Origin: CAZCEC01 sp964497615
Lineage (GTDB): Bacteria; Chloroflexota; Anaerolineae; Anaerolineales; UBA6663
Direction of reading: 5' to 3'
NCBI GenBank assembly: GCA_964497615.1
Contig: CAZCEC010000003.1
Span: 100,806 to 164,805 of the forward strand
Length of the DNA: 64,000 bases
This document shows positions 18,517-27,018 of this stretch, piece by piece. Every line of letters begins with the position of its first letter. Positions within the stretch are counted from its first letter, which is position 1. Both the position numbers and the translations under genes were made by a program. Below the pieces are notes generated by a model. It was not told the DNA's origin, ran no database searches, and worked only from the letters and a program-made list of their open reading frames with translations.

Positions 18517-19728
18517 ATGGAGGAGAGCGTCACAATCGGGGACAAGTTCAACACGCGCATCCGTGAGTGGAACGACCGGATTGACCGCGTGGTGGAGAGC
18601 GACCTCTATTTCTACAATCAGCCCATCGAAGAGCTCTTGGGCGGCGTGCGCGTACGCGTCCGGGGGCGCGAAATGCTGATGTTCGCGTCTTATGGCTACC
18701 TGGGGCTGTTGGGACATCCTAAGATCAACGCGGCGGCCCAGGCGGCGGTGGCGGAGTTCGGCACCGGCACCCACGGGGTGCGCATGCTGGCCGGCACCCT
18801 CACCCTGCACGGCGAACTAGAGCAGACCATTGCACGCTTCAAGGGCGCTGAAGATGCAGTTACCTTTTCCAGCGGCTACGTCACCAATTTGACCGCGATC
18901 TCGACCATGGTGGGCCGCCACGACACCGTGATTTGCGACAAGCTGAACCATGCTTCCATCGTGGATGGCTGTCTGCTTTCGGGGGCCAACTTCGTCCGCT
19001 TCAAGCACAACGACATGGACGATCTCGAGCGGTGCCTGCGGCGGGCCGACCCGCAATCCGCCAAGCTCGTCGTCGTGGATGCGGTTTTCAGCATGGATGG
19101 CGATATCATTGACCTGCCGCGCACCGCTGATCTATGCCGCCAATACGGCGCGTGGCTCATGGTGGACGAAGCCCATTCCATCGGCGTCCTGGGCAAGACC
19201 GGGCACGGCGTTGAGGAACACTTCGGCCTTGGCGGAGTGGTTGATCTGAAGATGGGCACGCTCAGCAAGACCATCCCATCGGTTGGGGGCTACATTGCGG
19301 GCCGGGCTGACATGATCCGTATGTTTCGGCACGCCTCGCGGGCCTTCATCTTCTCGGCCGCGCTGCCGCCCGCGCAGGCGGCCGCCGCCAAGGCGGCCTT
19401 TGAAGTCATCGAGGCCGAGCCAGAGCGCGTCGAGCAGTTGCGCCGCAATTCGCGCCAGTTTATCGCTGGCCTCAAGGCCGCCGGCTTCGACACCATGCAC
19501 ACCGAGACCGCCATTGTCCCAGTGCTGTGCGGCGCGGATGAACGGGCCTACACCATGGTGCAACATTGCCAGCGGGATGACATCTTTGTGCTTCCAGTGG
19601 TGTCGCCGGCTGTGCCGGAAGGCCTGGCGCGCCTGCGCGCCACCGTCACGGCCGCGCACACACCGGCCGAAATCGACCGGGCCCTGGACGTATTCGCCCG
19701 GGCTGGAAAAAAGGCCGGGATTCTCTAG
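18517..19728 (+). CDS. PLP-dependent alpha-oxoamine synthase family enzyme
   Basis: 403 aa from ATG 18517 (AAGGAG, 5-nt spacing). Fold type I PLP enzyme of the BioF/KBL/serine palmitoyltransferase group: FASYGYLGLLGHPKI, the GTGTHGVRMLAGT glycine-rich segment, DKLNHASIVDG, LMVDEAHSIGVLGKTG and the PLP Lys in GTLSKTIPSVGGY. These enzymes condense an amino acid with an acyl-CoA. Which product (2-amino-3-oxobutyrate, 8-amino-7-oxononanoate or a sphingoid base) cannot be decided; no biotin or lipid genes adjoin it. Confidence 0.85.
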   Translation: MEESVTIGDKFNTRIREWNDRIDRVVESDLYFYNQPIEELLGGVRVRVRGREMLMFASYGYLGLLGHPKINAAAQAAVAEFGTGTHGVRMLAGTLTLHGELEQTIARFKGAEDAVTFSSGYVTNLTAISTMVGRHDTVICDKLNHASIVDGCLLSGANFVRFKHNDMDDLERCLRRADPQSAKLVVVDAVFSMDGDIIDLPRTADLCRQYGAWLMVDEAHSIGVLGKTGHGVEEHFGLGGVVDLKMGTLSKTIPSVGGYIAGRADMIRMFRHASRAFIFSAALPPAQAAAAKAAFEVIEAEPERVEQLRRNSRQFIAGLKAAGFDTMHTETAIVPVLCGADERAYTMVQHCQRDDIFVLPVVSPAVPEGLARLRATVTAAHTPAEIDRALDVFARAGKKAGIL

Positions 19729-19829
19729 CACCGCGGGCGATGCAGGCCTGAGCGGCCGCTGCTCGCGTGCACCGTCGCTGCCGGGGTCCGACGGCCAGGC
19801 GGTTTCAGGCGCCTGGCACCCTCGATGCC

Positions 19830-21038
19830 ATGGCCACCATCGTCCTCAAGCCAGGCCGTGAAAAGTCACTGCTCCGCCGCCATCCCTGGGTGTTCTCCGG
19901 TGCTGTCGAGCGGCTGGAGGGCGGGCCGGCTGCCAGGGGCGCGACCGTCGCGGTCCAGGCGGCCTCGGGTGAGCCGCTAGGGTGGGGGGCTTATTCGCCT
20001 CAATCGCAAATCGTCGTCCGGCTGTGGTCGTTTGACCCCGCGGAAGTAATCGGGGCGCCATTCCTGGAGCGCCGGCTGCGCGCCGCCCTGGCTGCCCGCG
20101 GTGAGCTGCACGCGCGGACTGACCTCGACGCATACCGGTTGGTCAACGCCGAGTCGGATGGCCTGCCGGGGCTGATCGTGGACCGGTATGGGCAGTACCT
20201 CGCCGTCCAGTGCCTGTCGGCGGGAGCCGACTACTGGAAACCCCAACTTGTGCCCTTGCTGCTGGAGATTGCGGCCGAGAACATCGGCCCAGTGCTCGGC
20301 GCATATGAAAGGTCGGATGCCGATGTGCGCGCCAAGGAGGGGTTGGAGCCGGTCGTGGGCGTCTTGGCGGGCGATGCCCTGCCGGATCAGATTGCGATCC
20401 TTGAGAACGGGAGCCGCTTCCTGGTTCAGCCCGCGCTGGGTCACAAAACCGGCTTCTATCTCGACCAGCGGCACAACCGCGCACTGCTGGCCCAATACGC
20501 CGCGGGCACCGAAGTGCTCAATGGGTTCGCGTACACCGGCGCCTTCGGCGTCTATGCCCTGCGGGGTGGGGCGGTCCGTGTGACCAATGTGGACACTTCC
20601 GCCTCGGCGCTCGAACTGGCGCGGGAGAACGTGGCGGCCAACGGGCTGGAGGCGGACCGCGTTGAGAACATCACAGGTGATATGTTCCACGTCCTGCGGT
20701 CCTTCCGCGATGCCCGGCGCCAGTTCGATCTAGTCGTGCTCGACCCGCCCAAGTTCGCCGACTCGCGGAGCCAGCTGGAGGGCGCGGCCCGCGGCTATAA
20801 AGACATCAATCTGCTGGCATTCAAATTGCTGCGGCCGGGGGGCATCCTGTTTACGTTTTCGTGTTCCGGGTTGGTCTCGCGGGATCTGTTTCAAAAGATC
20901 GTGGCCAGCGCCGCCGCGGATTCGGGTCGCGAGGTACAGGCCCTGCGCTGGCTCAGCCAGGCTTCCGATCACCCCGTGGCGCTTGCGTTTCCAGAGGGGG
21001 AGTATCTGAAGGGACTGGTGTGCCGAGTCAGCTACTGA
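19830..21038 (+). CDS. rlmI: RlmI-like 23S rRNA m5C methyltransferase
   Basis: 402 aa from ATG 19830. N-terminal PUA domain (IVLKPGREKSLLRRHPWVFSGAV), central EEHEE-like region with LVNAESDGLPGLIVDRYG, and a SAM-dependent methyltransferase domain: GFYLDQRHNR, VLNGFAYTGAFGVYAL (motif I), DLVVLDPPKFADS (motif IV) and FTFSCSGLVS carrying the catalytic Cys. The family (RlmI/YccW) methylates a cytosine of 23S rRNA. About 100 bp separates it from the gene upstream. Confidence 0.9.
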   Translation: MATIVLKPGREKSLLRRHPWVFSGAVERLEGGPAARGATVAVQAASGEPLGWGAYSPQSQIVVRLWSFDPAEVIGAPFLERRLRAALAARGELHARTDLDAYRLVNAESDGLPGLIVDRYGQYLAVQCLSAGADYWKPQLVPLLLEIAAENIGPVLGAYERSDADVRAKEGLEPVVGVLAGDALPDQIAILENGSRFLVQPALGHKTGFYLDQRHNRALLAQYAAGTEVLNGFAYTGAFGVYALRGGAVRVTNVDTSASALELARENVAANGLEADRVENITGDMFHVLRSFRDARRQFDLVVLDPPKFADSRSQLEGAARGYKDINLLAFKLLRPGGILFTFSCSGLVSRDLFQKIVASAAADSGREVQALRWLSQASDHPVALAFPEGEYLKGLVCRVSY

Positions 21039-21080
21039 CCATCGTGGGCTGTAGTGCTGGTTGAGCGATCCTGGTAATGA

Positions 21081-21120
21081 ATGACACCCGGGCCGGCAGC
21101 AGCGCCGGCCCGGGTGTCAT
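21081..21120. terminator. Long GC-rich hairpin between convergent rlmI and ssrA
   Basis: Perfect 17-bp inverted repeat (21081-21097 with 21104-21120), loop of six bases. Neither side carries a T run. It lies 43 bp after the rlmI stop and 3 bp from the tmRNA 3' end, so it probably ends or protects both transcripts. Confidence 0.65.
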
Positions 21121-21123
21121 CGG

Positions 21124-21512
21124 TGGTGGAGATGGCGGGAATCGAACCCGCGTCCGAAAGATTCGACCACAAGCCTCTACAAGCTTAGCCTCGCTATTTT
21201 GGCGTCACCGGCGGGGCCCCGCGAGACAGGGTCACCAGCCGACCAGCCGCTGTGGTCTTTCGCCCTGGTCACGGCTCCCAGGGCGGCACTCCGGCCTTTG
21301 TCACGCTGATGGCACGCGCCGCTGGAGGGGCTCGTGGTCAACGGGCCGCCCGTGGGCGGCCTGGCTCAGTCGCTATGCGGGGTTAGGCCGCGAGCGGGAG
21401 AGCGCTGTAGGAAGTGCGGTTGGCACTTGTGTTTTTGCGCTGAGTTAACGGGATCGGCGCCGCCCGGCTTGCAGCTTGAGACCAGCCTCCTCCGTCGAAG
21501 CCTGTCATCCCC
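21124..21512 (-). ncRNA. ssrA: Transfer-messenger RNA (tmRNA)
   Basis: 389 nt on the minus strand. The 5' end starts GGGGATGACAGGCTTCGACGG in essence and pairs with the 3' end ATCTCCACCA as an acceptor stem; CCA is encoded, and the T arm GGGTTCGATTCCC is present. The tag frame on the minus strand begins at GCC 21424 and ends TAA at 21383, reading ANRTSYSALPLAA; the ACAAGT before the resume codon and the LAA end fit the family. The resume codon is inferred. tmRNA rescues stalled ribosomes with SmpB, encoded 1.1 kb away on the same strand. Confidence 0.95.
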
Positions 21513-21522
21513 AGCTACCGCC

Positions 21523-21528
21523 ATTATA
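21523..21528 (-). promoter_or_regulatory. ssrA promoter -10
   Basis: On the minus strand TATAAT (21523-21528) preceded by TGG, an extended -10, 10 nt before the mature tmRNA 5' end. It abuts the 3' end of the upstream gene. Confidence 0.6.
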
Positions 21529-21531
21529 CCA

Positions 21532-22599
21532 CTAGGGTGTAAACAACTGGCTAGACGCCGCCATCTGTTCGATCTCCGCTTGCAGCGCGGCTCGGTCATC
21601 GTACGGATAGACGCGGGCCAACTCCGCCCAGGCGGTGTCGCTTTGGCCGGAATACAGAAGCGCCAAGACGTAGGGGAGCACCGAGCACTTGGACGAGCCA
21701 TCCCATTCGCCTAACTCGCCGGGCTGGCCCGTCTCGGCCTGAGTGCGCAGGCGATCCAGGTCGGCCTCGTAGATGATGGCAAACTCCGGGCTGACCGGCG
21801 CGTAGCCCACTCCCGGCTGATAACCTAACACCGCCGTTACAAACGGCGACGCTGCGTATGAGCAATACACGTAGGCGAAAATGTCGTCGCAGGTTACGAA
21901 CTCAAGCGCGCCGTCGCCATCCAGGTCGCGGAACTGCCCCCCACAATTGGACGGCCGGGTCTCCATGATCTTGACTGGTGCGGGACCCAGACCAAAGATG
22001 TGCGTGGCGAAGCAGCAATGCGCGCCGCCGGTGAATGTCTCGATCACGACCTCGGCGACTTCATCGCCGGTGATGTCGGTTCCGCTCAACTCATTCAGGG
22101 CCTGGAAGAACTCGACCTTGATGGGTTCCGACCCTTGCTGTGCTAAGGTTGCGATCCGGTCGAACCCCATCCCGTCGGAGGGAGAGTTCGCGTTGGACCA
22201 GATTCGGATAGCGTACTCACCAAAGATGTGCTCTTCGGCCAACTCGTAGCTTGAATCGGGGAAGGTCGTGGAAACGGGCGGCACGGCGGTGGGTATGGGA
22301 CGGGGTGTGGCAGTGCCGCTCACTGTCGGCTCCACAGATGCGGTGGGCGGTGCGTCTGTTGCAGGCACGTCCGTCGCAGCTTCGCTTTCCACAGGGAGGG
22401 GGGTTGGTGAAGCAGGCAGGGCGGCGATGGCCGTTAGCGTCTCCCCGACGGCCTGCGCCACATCTGTCCCTTCGCTTTCGTCAGCATCCGCGCCCGACAA
22501 AGCGAAGGCGCACGCAAGGCTGGCGCCAGCCAGTACAACCGCGACCCCAAGAATCCACCATACACGACCCCGTCCATTAATGCGCATAGCCATTGTCAT
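21532..22599 (-). CDS. Exported protein with Pro/Thr-rich stalk and FG-GAP-like segment
   Basis: 355 aa, not recognised. Residues 13-36 form a signal or anchor (WWILGVAVVLAGASLACAFA), then a Thr/Pro-rich spacer (about 60-105), then a folded domain with ELSGTDITGDEVAEVVIETFTGGAHCCF and QFRDLDGDGALEFVTCDD, resembling the calcium-binding DxDGDG loops of FG-GAP/VCBS-type repeats, and paired Cys. It is probably displayed on the cell surface. Its first codons lie inside the 70-bp repeat element at 22581-22650. Confidence 0.65.
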   Translation of the reverse strand: MTMAMRINGRGRVWWILGVAVVLAGASLACAFALSGADADESEGTDVAQAVGETLTAIAALPASPTPLPVESEAATDVPATDAPPTASVEPTVSGTATPRPIPTAVPPVSTTFPDSSYELAEEHIFGEYAIRIWSNANSPSDGMGFDRIATLAQQGSEPIKVEFFQALNELSGTDITGDEVAEVVIETFTGGAHCCFATHIFGLGPAPVKIMETRPSNCGGQFRDLDGDGALEFVTCDDIFAYVYCSYAASPFVTAVLGYQPGVGYAPVSPEFAIIYEADLDRLRTQAETGQPGELGEWDGSSKCSVLPYVLALLYSGQSDTAWAELARVYPYDDRAALQAEIEQMAASSQLFTP

Positions 22600-22650
22600 G
22601 CACCCTCTTCATCAGGTTCATCTCTTCAAATAGCCTCTAGCCTATGCGCA
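22581..22650 (-). repeat. Inverted-repeat element, copy A (70 bp)
   Basis: On the minus strand it begins TGCGCATAGGC 4 nt after the smpB stop codon and ends GGCTATGCGCA, with 48 bp between. The arms pair over 9 bp. The same arms bound the elements at 28582 and 43663. The distal arm lies within the first codons of the next gene. Confidence 0.7.
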
Positions 22651-22654
22651 CAGT

Positions 22655-23140
22655 CTATCCACGCCTCGCCCGGCTCATGGCTCGGTCCATCTCTCGCTGG
22701 CTGTCGCGCTCGGCGATGGCCTGTCGCTTGTCATACTGCTTCTTGCCTTTGGCCAGGGCGATCTCCAGCTTGGCGCGGCCCTTGCTCAGATACATCTTAA
22801 GCGGCACGATGGCGTAGCCCTTCAACTTGACCTTGTCCGCCAGCTTGGCGATCTCCTTTTTGTGCAGCAGCAGCTTGCGGGGGCGGAGGGGGTCGTGGTT
22901 CTGCCGCGCGGCGGCGTCGTAGGTCGAAATGTGGGCGTTCAGCAGAAAGAGTTCGCTGCCTTGCGCCTGCACATACGCTTCGCGGATCTGCACTTGTCCG
23001 TTGCGGACCGACTTGATCTCCGTGCCGGCCAGGACAATTCCGGCTTCGAAGCGGTCCTCCAGGAAGTAGTCGTGGCTGGCCTTGCGGTTCATGGCCACCA
23101 CCTTATCGTTTGACTGCTGTTCTGGCTGCGTTTTCGGCAT
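22655..23140 (-). CDS. smpB: SmpB, tmRNA-binding protein
   Basis: 161 aa. Family core: VVAMNRKASHDYFLEDRFEAGIVLAGTEIKSVRNGQV, REAYVQ, LLNAHISTYDAAARQNHDPLRPRKLLLHKKEI and the basic tail KGKKQYDKRQAIAERD that reaches the decoding centre. SmpB delivers tmRNA to stalled ribosomes. ATG 23140 is chosen because the usual short N-terminal tail precedes NRKA. It stands 37 bp after the S41 protease gene, in one line with ssrA. Confidence 0.95.
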   Translation of the reverse strand: MPKTQPEQQSNDKVVAMNRKASHDYFLEDRFEAGIVLAGTEIKSVRNGQVQIREAYVQAQGSELFLLNAHISTYDAAARQNHDPLRPRKLLLHKKEIAKLADKVKLKGYAIVPLKMYLSKGRAKLEIALAKGKKQYDKRQAIAERDSQREMDRAMSRARRG

Positions 23141-23177
23141 TTGGTTCTCGGTGGCTTGATGTACAGCGCAATCCGCG

Positions 23178-24430
23178 CTAGGGCAGGGGCCTCGCCGGCA
23201 ACTGCCCCAATGAGACGGCGGCCAAATCCCGCAGCACTGATACCGCGTAGGCCATCTGGGCATCGGCGCCGTCGCCAGCCGGCTCGATAGGATAAGTTGG
23301 CGGCAATCCGCTCGATTCCAGATCGCGCCGGGCGGGGGTGTACCAGCGATAGGCCGTTACGTGCAGGCTCGATCCATCCGACAGGTCATACACCAACTGT
23401 ACCGAGCCCTTGCCATAAGTTGCCTGGCCCACCAGCGGCGCGCGGCCCCGGTCCAGCAGCGCCCCGGCAACGATCTCCGCGGCGCTGGCCGTGTTCTGGT
23501 TGACCAGGACGACCAGCGGCGCGCTGGCTGCCGCCGCGTCCGTGCTGGGCGCGTTGTAGGTCTTCTCTGGTGCGGTGCGTTGGGTCTCGTACATCACCAC
23601 ACCGCCATCGAGAAAGNNNNNNNNNNATCCACGGCCGCCTCCAGAATGCCGCCGCCGTTGTCCCGCAGGTCCAGGATGTAGCGGGTAACGCCCTGCGCCT
23701 CCAGCTCCTCAATCGCCTGCGCCACCTCACCGGCGGTGCGCCCGCTGAAGCGGCTGATGGCAATTACACCCACCGTTGGGTCGTCCGGCCAGGTCCGCCA
23801 TAAGGTGGACGGTATCTCAAATCGCTCCCGGCGGACGGTGATGGTCGCCACGTCGCCCGTGGCATGCCGCAATGTCAAATCCAGGGTCGTATCGATCAGG
23901 CCCCGGATCAGCGCGGTTGCGGCTCCGACCGTTGTCCCGGCAGGCACGGGCGCACCGTCCACAGACAGCAGTACATCGCCCTCCGCGACGCCCGCCCTGG
24001 CTGCCGGGGACTCACGGTAGGGCGACAGCACGATTTCGCCCGCCTCATTCGTGCCAATCGTCACGCCGATCCCGCCGTACTCGCCGGCCAGGTCCTGCGA
24101 GGCCAACTCGTGGGCCTGCGGCTCGACAAACACGGTGTAAGGGTCGCCCACGGCCGTCACAAGACCCCGGATGGCCCCATACTCCAAGGTGCGGTCATCC
24201 GGCAGATCGCCGATGAAGTGAGCCTCCAGCAGCAGCCGCGCTTCCGCCAGGATGGGGTAGCGCTCACCCTCGCTGGCCCCTGCCAATTGCCGCCACCAAT
24301 CGCGATCAGTCGTGGCCGCCCGCACAACGTAGCCGGCGCCAAACGCCAGAGAGAGAAAAATGATGTTGACGACCGCGAACACGCCCAACGATACCCAACG
24401 CCCGCGCCGGCTGCCGTCATTCGCCGACAT
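23178..24430 (-). CDS. S41 carboxy-terminal processing protease, interrupted by an assembly gap
   Basis: One gene split into two frames by the N gap at 23617-23626. N-terminal TM (about 13-37), then a PDZ domain (GEIVLSPYRESPAARAGVAEGDVLLSVDGAPV), the protease lead-in GVIAISRFSGRTAGEVAQAIEEL and ILDLRDNGGGILEAAVD just before the gap. After it the sequence resumes in another frame with FLDGGVVMYE and contains the catalytic Ser in NTASAAE and Lys in YGKGSVQ. The enzyme degrades or trims extracytoplasmic proteins. The frame break is an artefact of the placeholder gap length. It overlaps the LCP gene by 14 bp. Confidence 0.85.
23617..23626. other. Assembly gap (10 N) inside the S41 protease gene
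   Basis: The frames on either side require the missing length to be 2 modulo 3, so ten is not the real size. Confidence 0.99.
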
Positions 24431-25619
24431 TGAATTGCTCCAGAACTGGCACAATCGCCTCCATGTTCGGCAGCAGCACTTGGGCGCCGTCCGCCAACCG
24501 CGTATTGGTTACCATATTGCCTTCGATTACCCAAGACTGTATGTTGCTGGTGTCTATCTGCGGACCCAGGCAGCCCAACAACGCCAGGTCCTCCAGGCTC
24601 AAATTGGTACGCGCGGCCCCAATGAGTGTTTGGGTCAGCGCGGGCAGGAACGGGATCGTTAGCGGCGACAGCAGCTTGTTGCGCACCGCAAACAGGACCT
24701 GCTGCTGCCGGCGCATGCGCTGGAAGTCGCTGCTATCGTGCCGAATGCGGGCGTAAATCAGCGCCGTAGCGCCGTCCATGTGGACCTGGCCGGCGGGAAA
24801 GTCAATGGCAATCGTGCCGGAGCCATCGCGCAGGGGGTAGCGGCCGTCGTGGATGGGCGCCGGTATGTTGATGTCAATGCCCCCAATGGCGTCAATGCCC
24901 TGCTCGAAGGCCGCGAAGCTCACCACCACATGGCGGTCCACCCGCAGCCCCAGGGTATTTGCGAACACGGCCTCCAACTCTCCCGGTCCGCCGCCGGCCG
25001 CCCCGTACAGTTCGCCATAGTGGTAGGCTGTGTTGATGCGCCCCTCGGGCACCTGGGACAGGTTGGGCAATTGCACCCATAAGTCGCGCGGCACGGAGAG
25101 CAGGTTGGCGCTCTTAGCCGCAAAGTTGACGCCTGCCAGAATGAGGGTATCGGCCCGGGCCGCCCGATAGTAGTTGTTGTTGAAGCCGTCAATCCCGATG
25201 ATCAGTATGTTCATCCGGCCTGGCCCATCGCACGTTTCGGGGAACGGCGCGACGGCAGGCAATACGGGCGTTGGGATCGGCGTTGGCTGTGCCGGCACGA
25301 CATAAAATCGAGTGGCGGTTGGCTCAGCGGTTACCGGTGGCTGGGTCACATCTGAATCAAAGACGAGCGTCGGCACAGCCGGAGGGGTTGGACTTGGCGG
25401 CGGCACATCCGTTGGCGCCGGCTGCCAGGTTGGGGTGGGGAGGACGACAACATAGGGCGAGGCGGTCGCCGTGGGCGCAGCGGCCAGCGCGAGGCCCGAG
25501 ATTGACTCGCGCGCTGCCAGCGCGAGAAACAGGCACAGCGCGATGCTCCAGAACCCGACGAACACCCAGACCACCAGGGGCGCCCAATTCGTTGGCTTGA
25601 CGCTCTTTTCGAACTTCAT
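24417..25619 (-). CDS. LytR-CpsA-Psr (LCP) family phosphotransferase
   Basis: 400 aa from ATG 25619 (a GTG two codons earlier is possible). TM anchor about 15-45, a long Pro/Thr stalk (about 50-135), then the LCP domain: MNILIIGIDGFN, RADTLILAGVNF, LLSVPRDLWVQLP, GRINTAYHYGE, IDAIGGIDINIPAPIHDG and IYARIRHDSSDFQRMRRQQQVL with the Arg and Asp residues that bind polyprenyl phosphate. LCP enzymes move glycopolymers from lipid carriers to the wall or surface proteins. The last bases overlap the S41 gene. Confidence 0.88.
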   Translation of the reverse strand: MKFEKSVKPTNWAPLVVWVFVGFWSIALCLFLALAARESISGLALAAAPTATASPYVVVLPTPTWQPAPTDVPPPSPTPPAVPTLVFDSDVTQPPVTAEPTATRFYVVPAQPTPIPTPVLPAVAPFPETCDGPGRMNILIIGIDGFNNNYYRAARADTLILAGVNFAAKSANLLSVPRDLWVQLPNLSQVPEGRINTAYHYGELYGAAGGGPGELEAVFANTLGLRVDRHVVVSFAAFEQGIDAIGGIDINIPAPIHDGRYPLRDGSGTIAIDFPAGQVHMDGATALIYARIRHDSSDFQRMRRQQQVLFAVRNKLLSPLTIPFLPALTQTLIGAARTNLSLEDLALLGCLGPQIDTSNIQSWVIEGNMVTNTRLADGAQVLLPNMEAIVPVLEQFNVGE

Positions 25620-25652
25620 GCCCACCCAATCACCGGCCTAGCCGGGGGATCG

Positions 25653-25682
25653 CTAGTTCAGCTCCCGCCTCGACGAGAGCAT
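25653..25682 (-). CDS. Possible 9-codon ORF in the LCP leader
   Basis: ATG 25682 is preceded at 7-nt spacing by GGAGG, itself held in the loop of a 6-bp hairpin; the ORF reads MLSSRRELN and stops 33 nt before the LCP start. Only the strong ribosome-binding site argues for it. A longer overlapping frame (25630-25818) is an alternative. Confidence 0.25.
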   Translation of the reverse strand: MLSSRRELN

Positions 25683-25708
25683 GCGCCACCTCCTGGCGCA
25701 CGCTGTGC

Positions 25709-25717
25709 AGTTTAGCA
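25709..25717 (-). promoter_or_regulatory. Candidate extended -10 promoter of the LCP operon
   Basis: On the minus strand TGC followed by TAAACT (25709-25714). It would give a leader of about 80 nt that contains a GCGCCA/TGGCGC hairpin (25683-25699) whose loop exposes GGAGG. Confidence 0.4.
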
Positions 25718-25826
25718 TAATCTTCCCCAGTATCTTGGGAAATCGCGCCGCTCAGGTGGCGCGGTTGGCCTGCTGAACTGAGTGACGAGGCAGGGAGGCC
25801 CTTGACTTCCGAACTCATATAGTGTA

Positions 25827-25844
25827 ACTTAATGATAATTAAGT
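25827..25844. promoter_or_regulatory. 18-bp palindrome before the recombinase gene
   Basis: ACTTAAT and ATTAAGT around GATA, a perfect palindrome with 7-bp arms in an AT-rich stretch 28 bp before the recombinase start. It could be an operator or a recombination site. The rest of 25626-25872 shows no further signal beyond the LCP leader. Confidence 0.45.
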
Positions 25845-25872
25845 CTAACGATAAGCACTGGATCTCTTACCC

Positions 25873-26970
25873 ATGCCCAACCACGTCTCCAAGCCCTCTG
25901 TTGCCCATTTGGACAGCTTTCTCGCCAGCATCGATGTCGCGCGCAAGACGGAGACCACGTACCGCTATGCGCTGCAGACGCTGGCCGAGTTCCTGCTGTC
26001 GTCCAAGCGCTCTCGAAGCGTGGTCTCAGCCAATGCCGCCCGGCCGCCAGCGTCCGGTGCCGGCACGCTCGTCGCGCCCGTCGACCGTCTCCAAGAAGAC
26101 AGCCTGGTGCTCTTTCGAAATTGGATGCGCCACGAGCGGCAGCTCAGCCGCCGTAGCGAGGGAACCTACCTGGCGGCTGCCATCCGGTACATTGAGTGGC
26201 TCGACGCCAAGCACCTAATGCCGGAGAACATTACGTCAAGCCGAATGAAGCTGATATTGCGCAATGCTCGCGGCCGCCGCCGGACCGGGTACCAGACTCA
26301 GCCCATCAAGGAAGCGGTGCCGCTGATCATTGAACACTTTGATCAACATGAGCTGCCGGAGCCCACGACGCCTCGCCGCCGCCGGCAGCGACTATCCCTG
26401 CTGCGCAATCGCGCCATCGTTCACACCCTGTTTGCCACGGGCCTGCGCGCCCAGGAGCTGGCATCGCTACGCCGTGCTGACTGCGCCGACGACGACAGCG
26501 GCAAGATTCTCATCACCGGAAAAGGCGAAAAGGAGCGCATCGTTGCCCTCAATCCGGAAGCGCGCACCGCCATTCGCGCCTACCTGCGAGCACGTGACAG
26601 CCTGCCTGACCCGGCGAACGCAGCCCACAGCGGGATCGTGTCGGGCGATGAGCCTCTGTTCATCCGCCATGACCGTGAGAAGGTCGCCCCCATCACCACC
26701 AAGACCATCTGGCAGATCATCAACCAGGCCGCGCGCGCACTGGGACTGGCCAACAACGTTTCACCGCATGACTTTCGCCGCTACATTGCCACCACCATGC
26801 TGTCCGAAGGGATGCCGCTGGAATCCGTCCAGGCGTTTCTCGGCCATGAATCCATCGTCACCACCCGCACCGTATACGCTCACACGTGGACCGAAGTCCT
26901 GGATGATCAGGTGCAGACCTACCGCCCTACCCCAGCCCAGGCACTGCGCCGGGCCCAGCGAAAAAAGTAG
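25873..26970 (+). CDS. Tyrosine recombinase (XerC/D-like integrase)
   Basis: 365 aa. N-terminal SAM-like core-binding domain (about 10-125, with an insert rich in Ser/Ala) and a C-terminal catalytic domain with the full set: Arg192 (TGLRAQEL), Lys in GKGEKER, His299-x-x-Arg302 (HDFRR), His325 (LGHESIVTT) and Tyr335 (VYAH). It cuts and rejoins DNA. No cargo, att duplication, tRNA or phage genes adjoin it, so it may be a chromosomal resolvase or the relic of an element rather than part of one. Confidence 0.9.
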   Translation: MPNHVSKPSVAHLDSFLASIDVARKTETTYRYALQTLAEFLLSSKRSRSVVSANAARPPASGAGTLVAPVDRLQEDSLVLFRNWMRHERQLSRRSEGTYLAAAIRYIEWLDAKHLMPENITSSRMKLILRNARGRRRTGYQTQPIKEAVPLIIEHFDQHELPEPTTPRRRRQRLSLLRNRAIVHTLFATGLRAQELASLRRADCADDDSGKILITGKGEKERIVALNPEARTAIRAYLRARDSLPDPANAAHSGIVSGDEPLFIRHDREKVAPITTKTIWQIINQAARALGLANNVSPHDFRRYIATTMLSEGMPLESVQAFLGHESIVTTRTVYAHTWTEVLDDQVQTYRPTPAQALRRAQRKK

Positions 26971-26982
26971 CCGGAGCGCGCA

Positions 26983-27010
26983 TTGACAAAGTCGCCTGGA
27001 TTGGGATAAT
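26983..27010 (+). promoter_or_regulatory. Promoter of the 501-aa unknown gene, leaderless
   Basis: -35 TTGACA (26983-26988), 16-bp spacer, -10 GATAAT (27005-27010), then 8 nt to the ATG at 27019. There is no space for a ribosome-binding site after the expected start of transcription. Confidence 0.75.
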
Positions 27011-27018
27011 TCCCATCT

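Noticed and set aside
21421..21440. TGGCAC followed by TTGC within ssrA, resembling a sigma-54 promoter
   Set aside because: GG and GC are 13 bp apart instead of 10, and it lies in the tmRNA tag region on the opposite strand.
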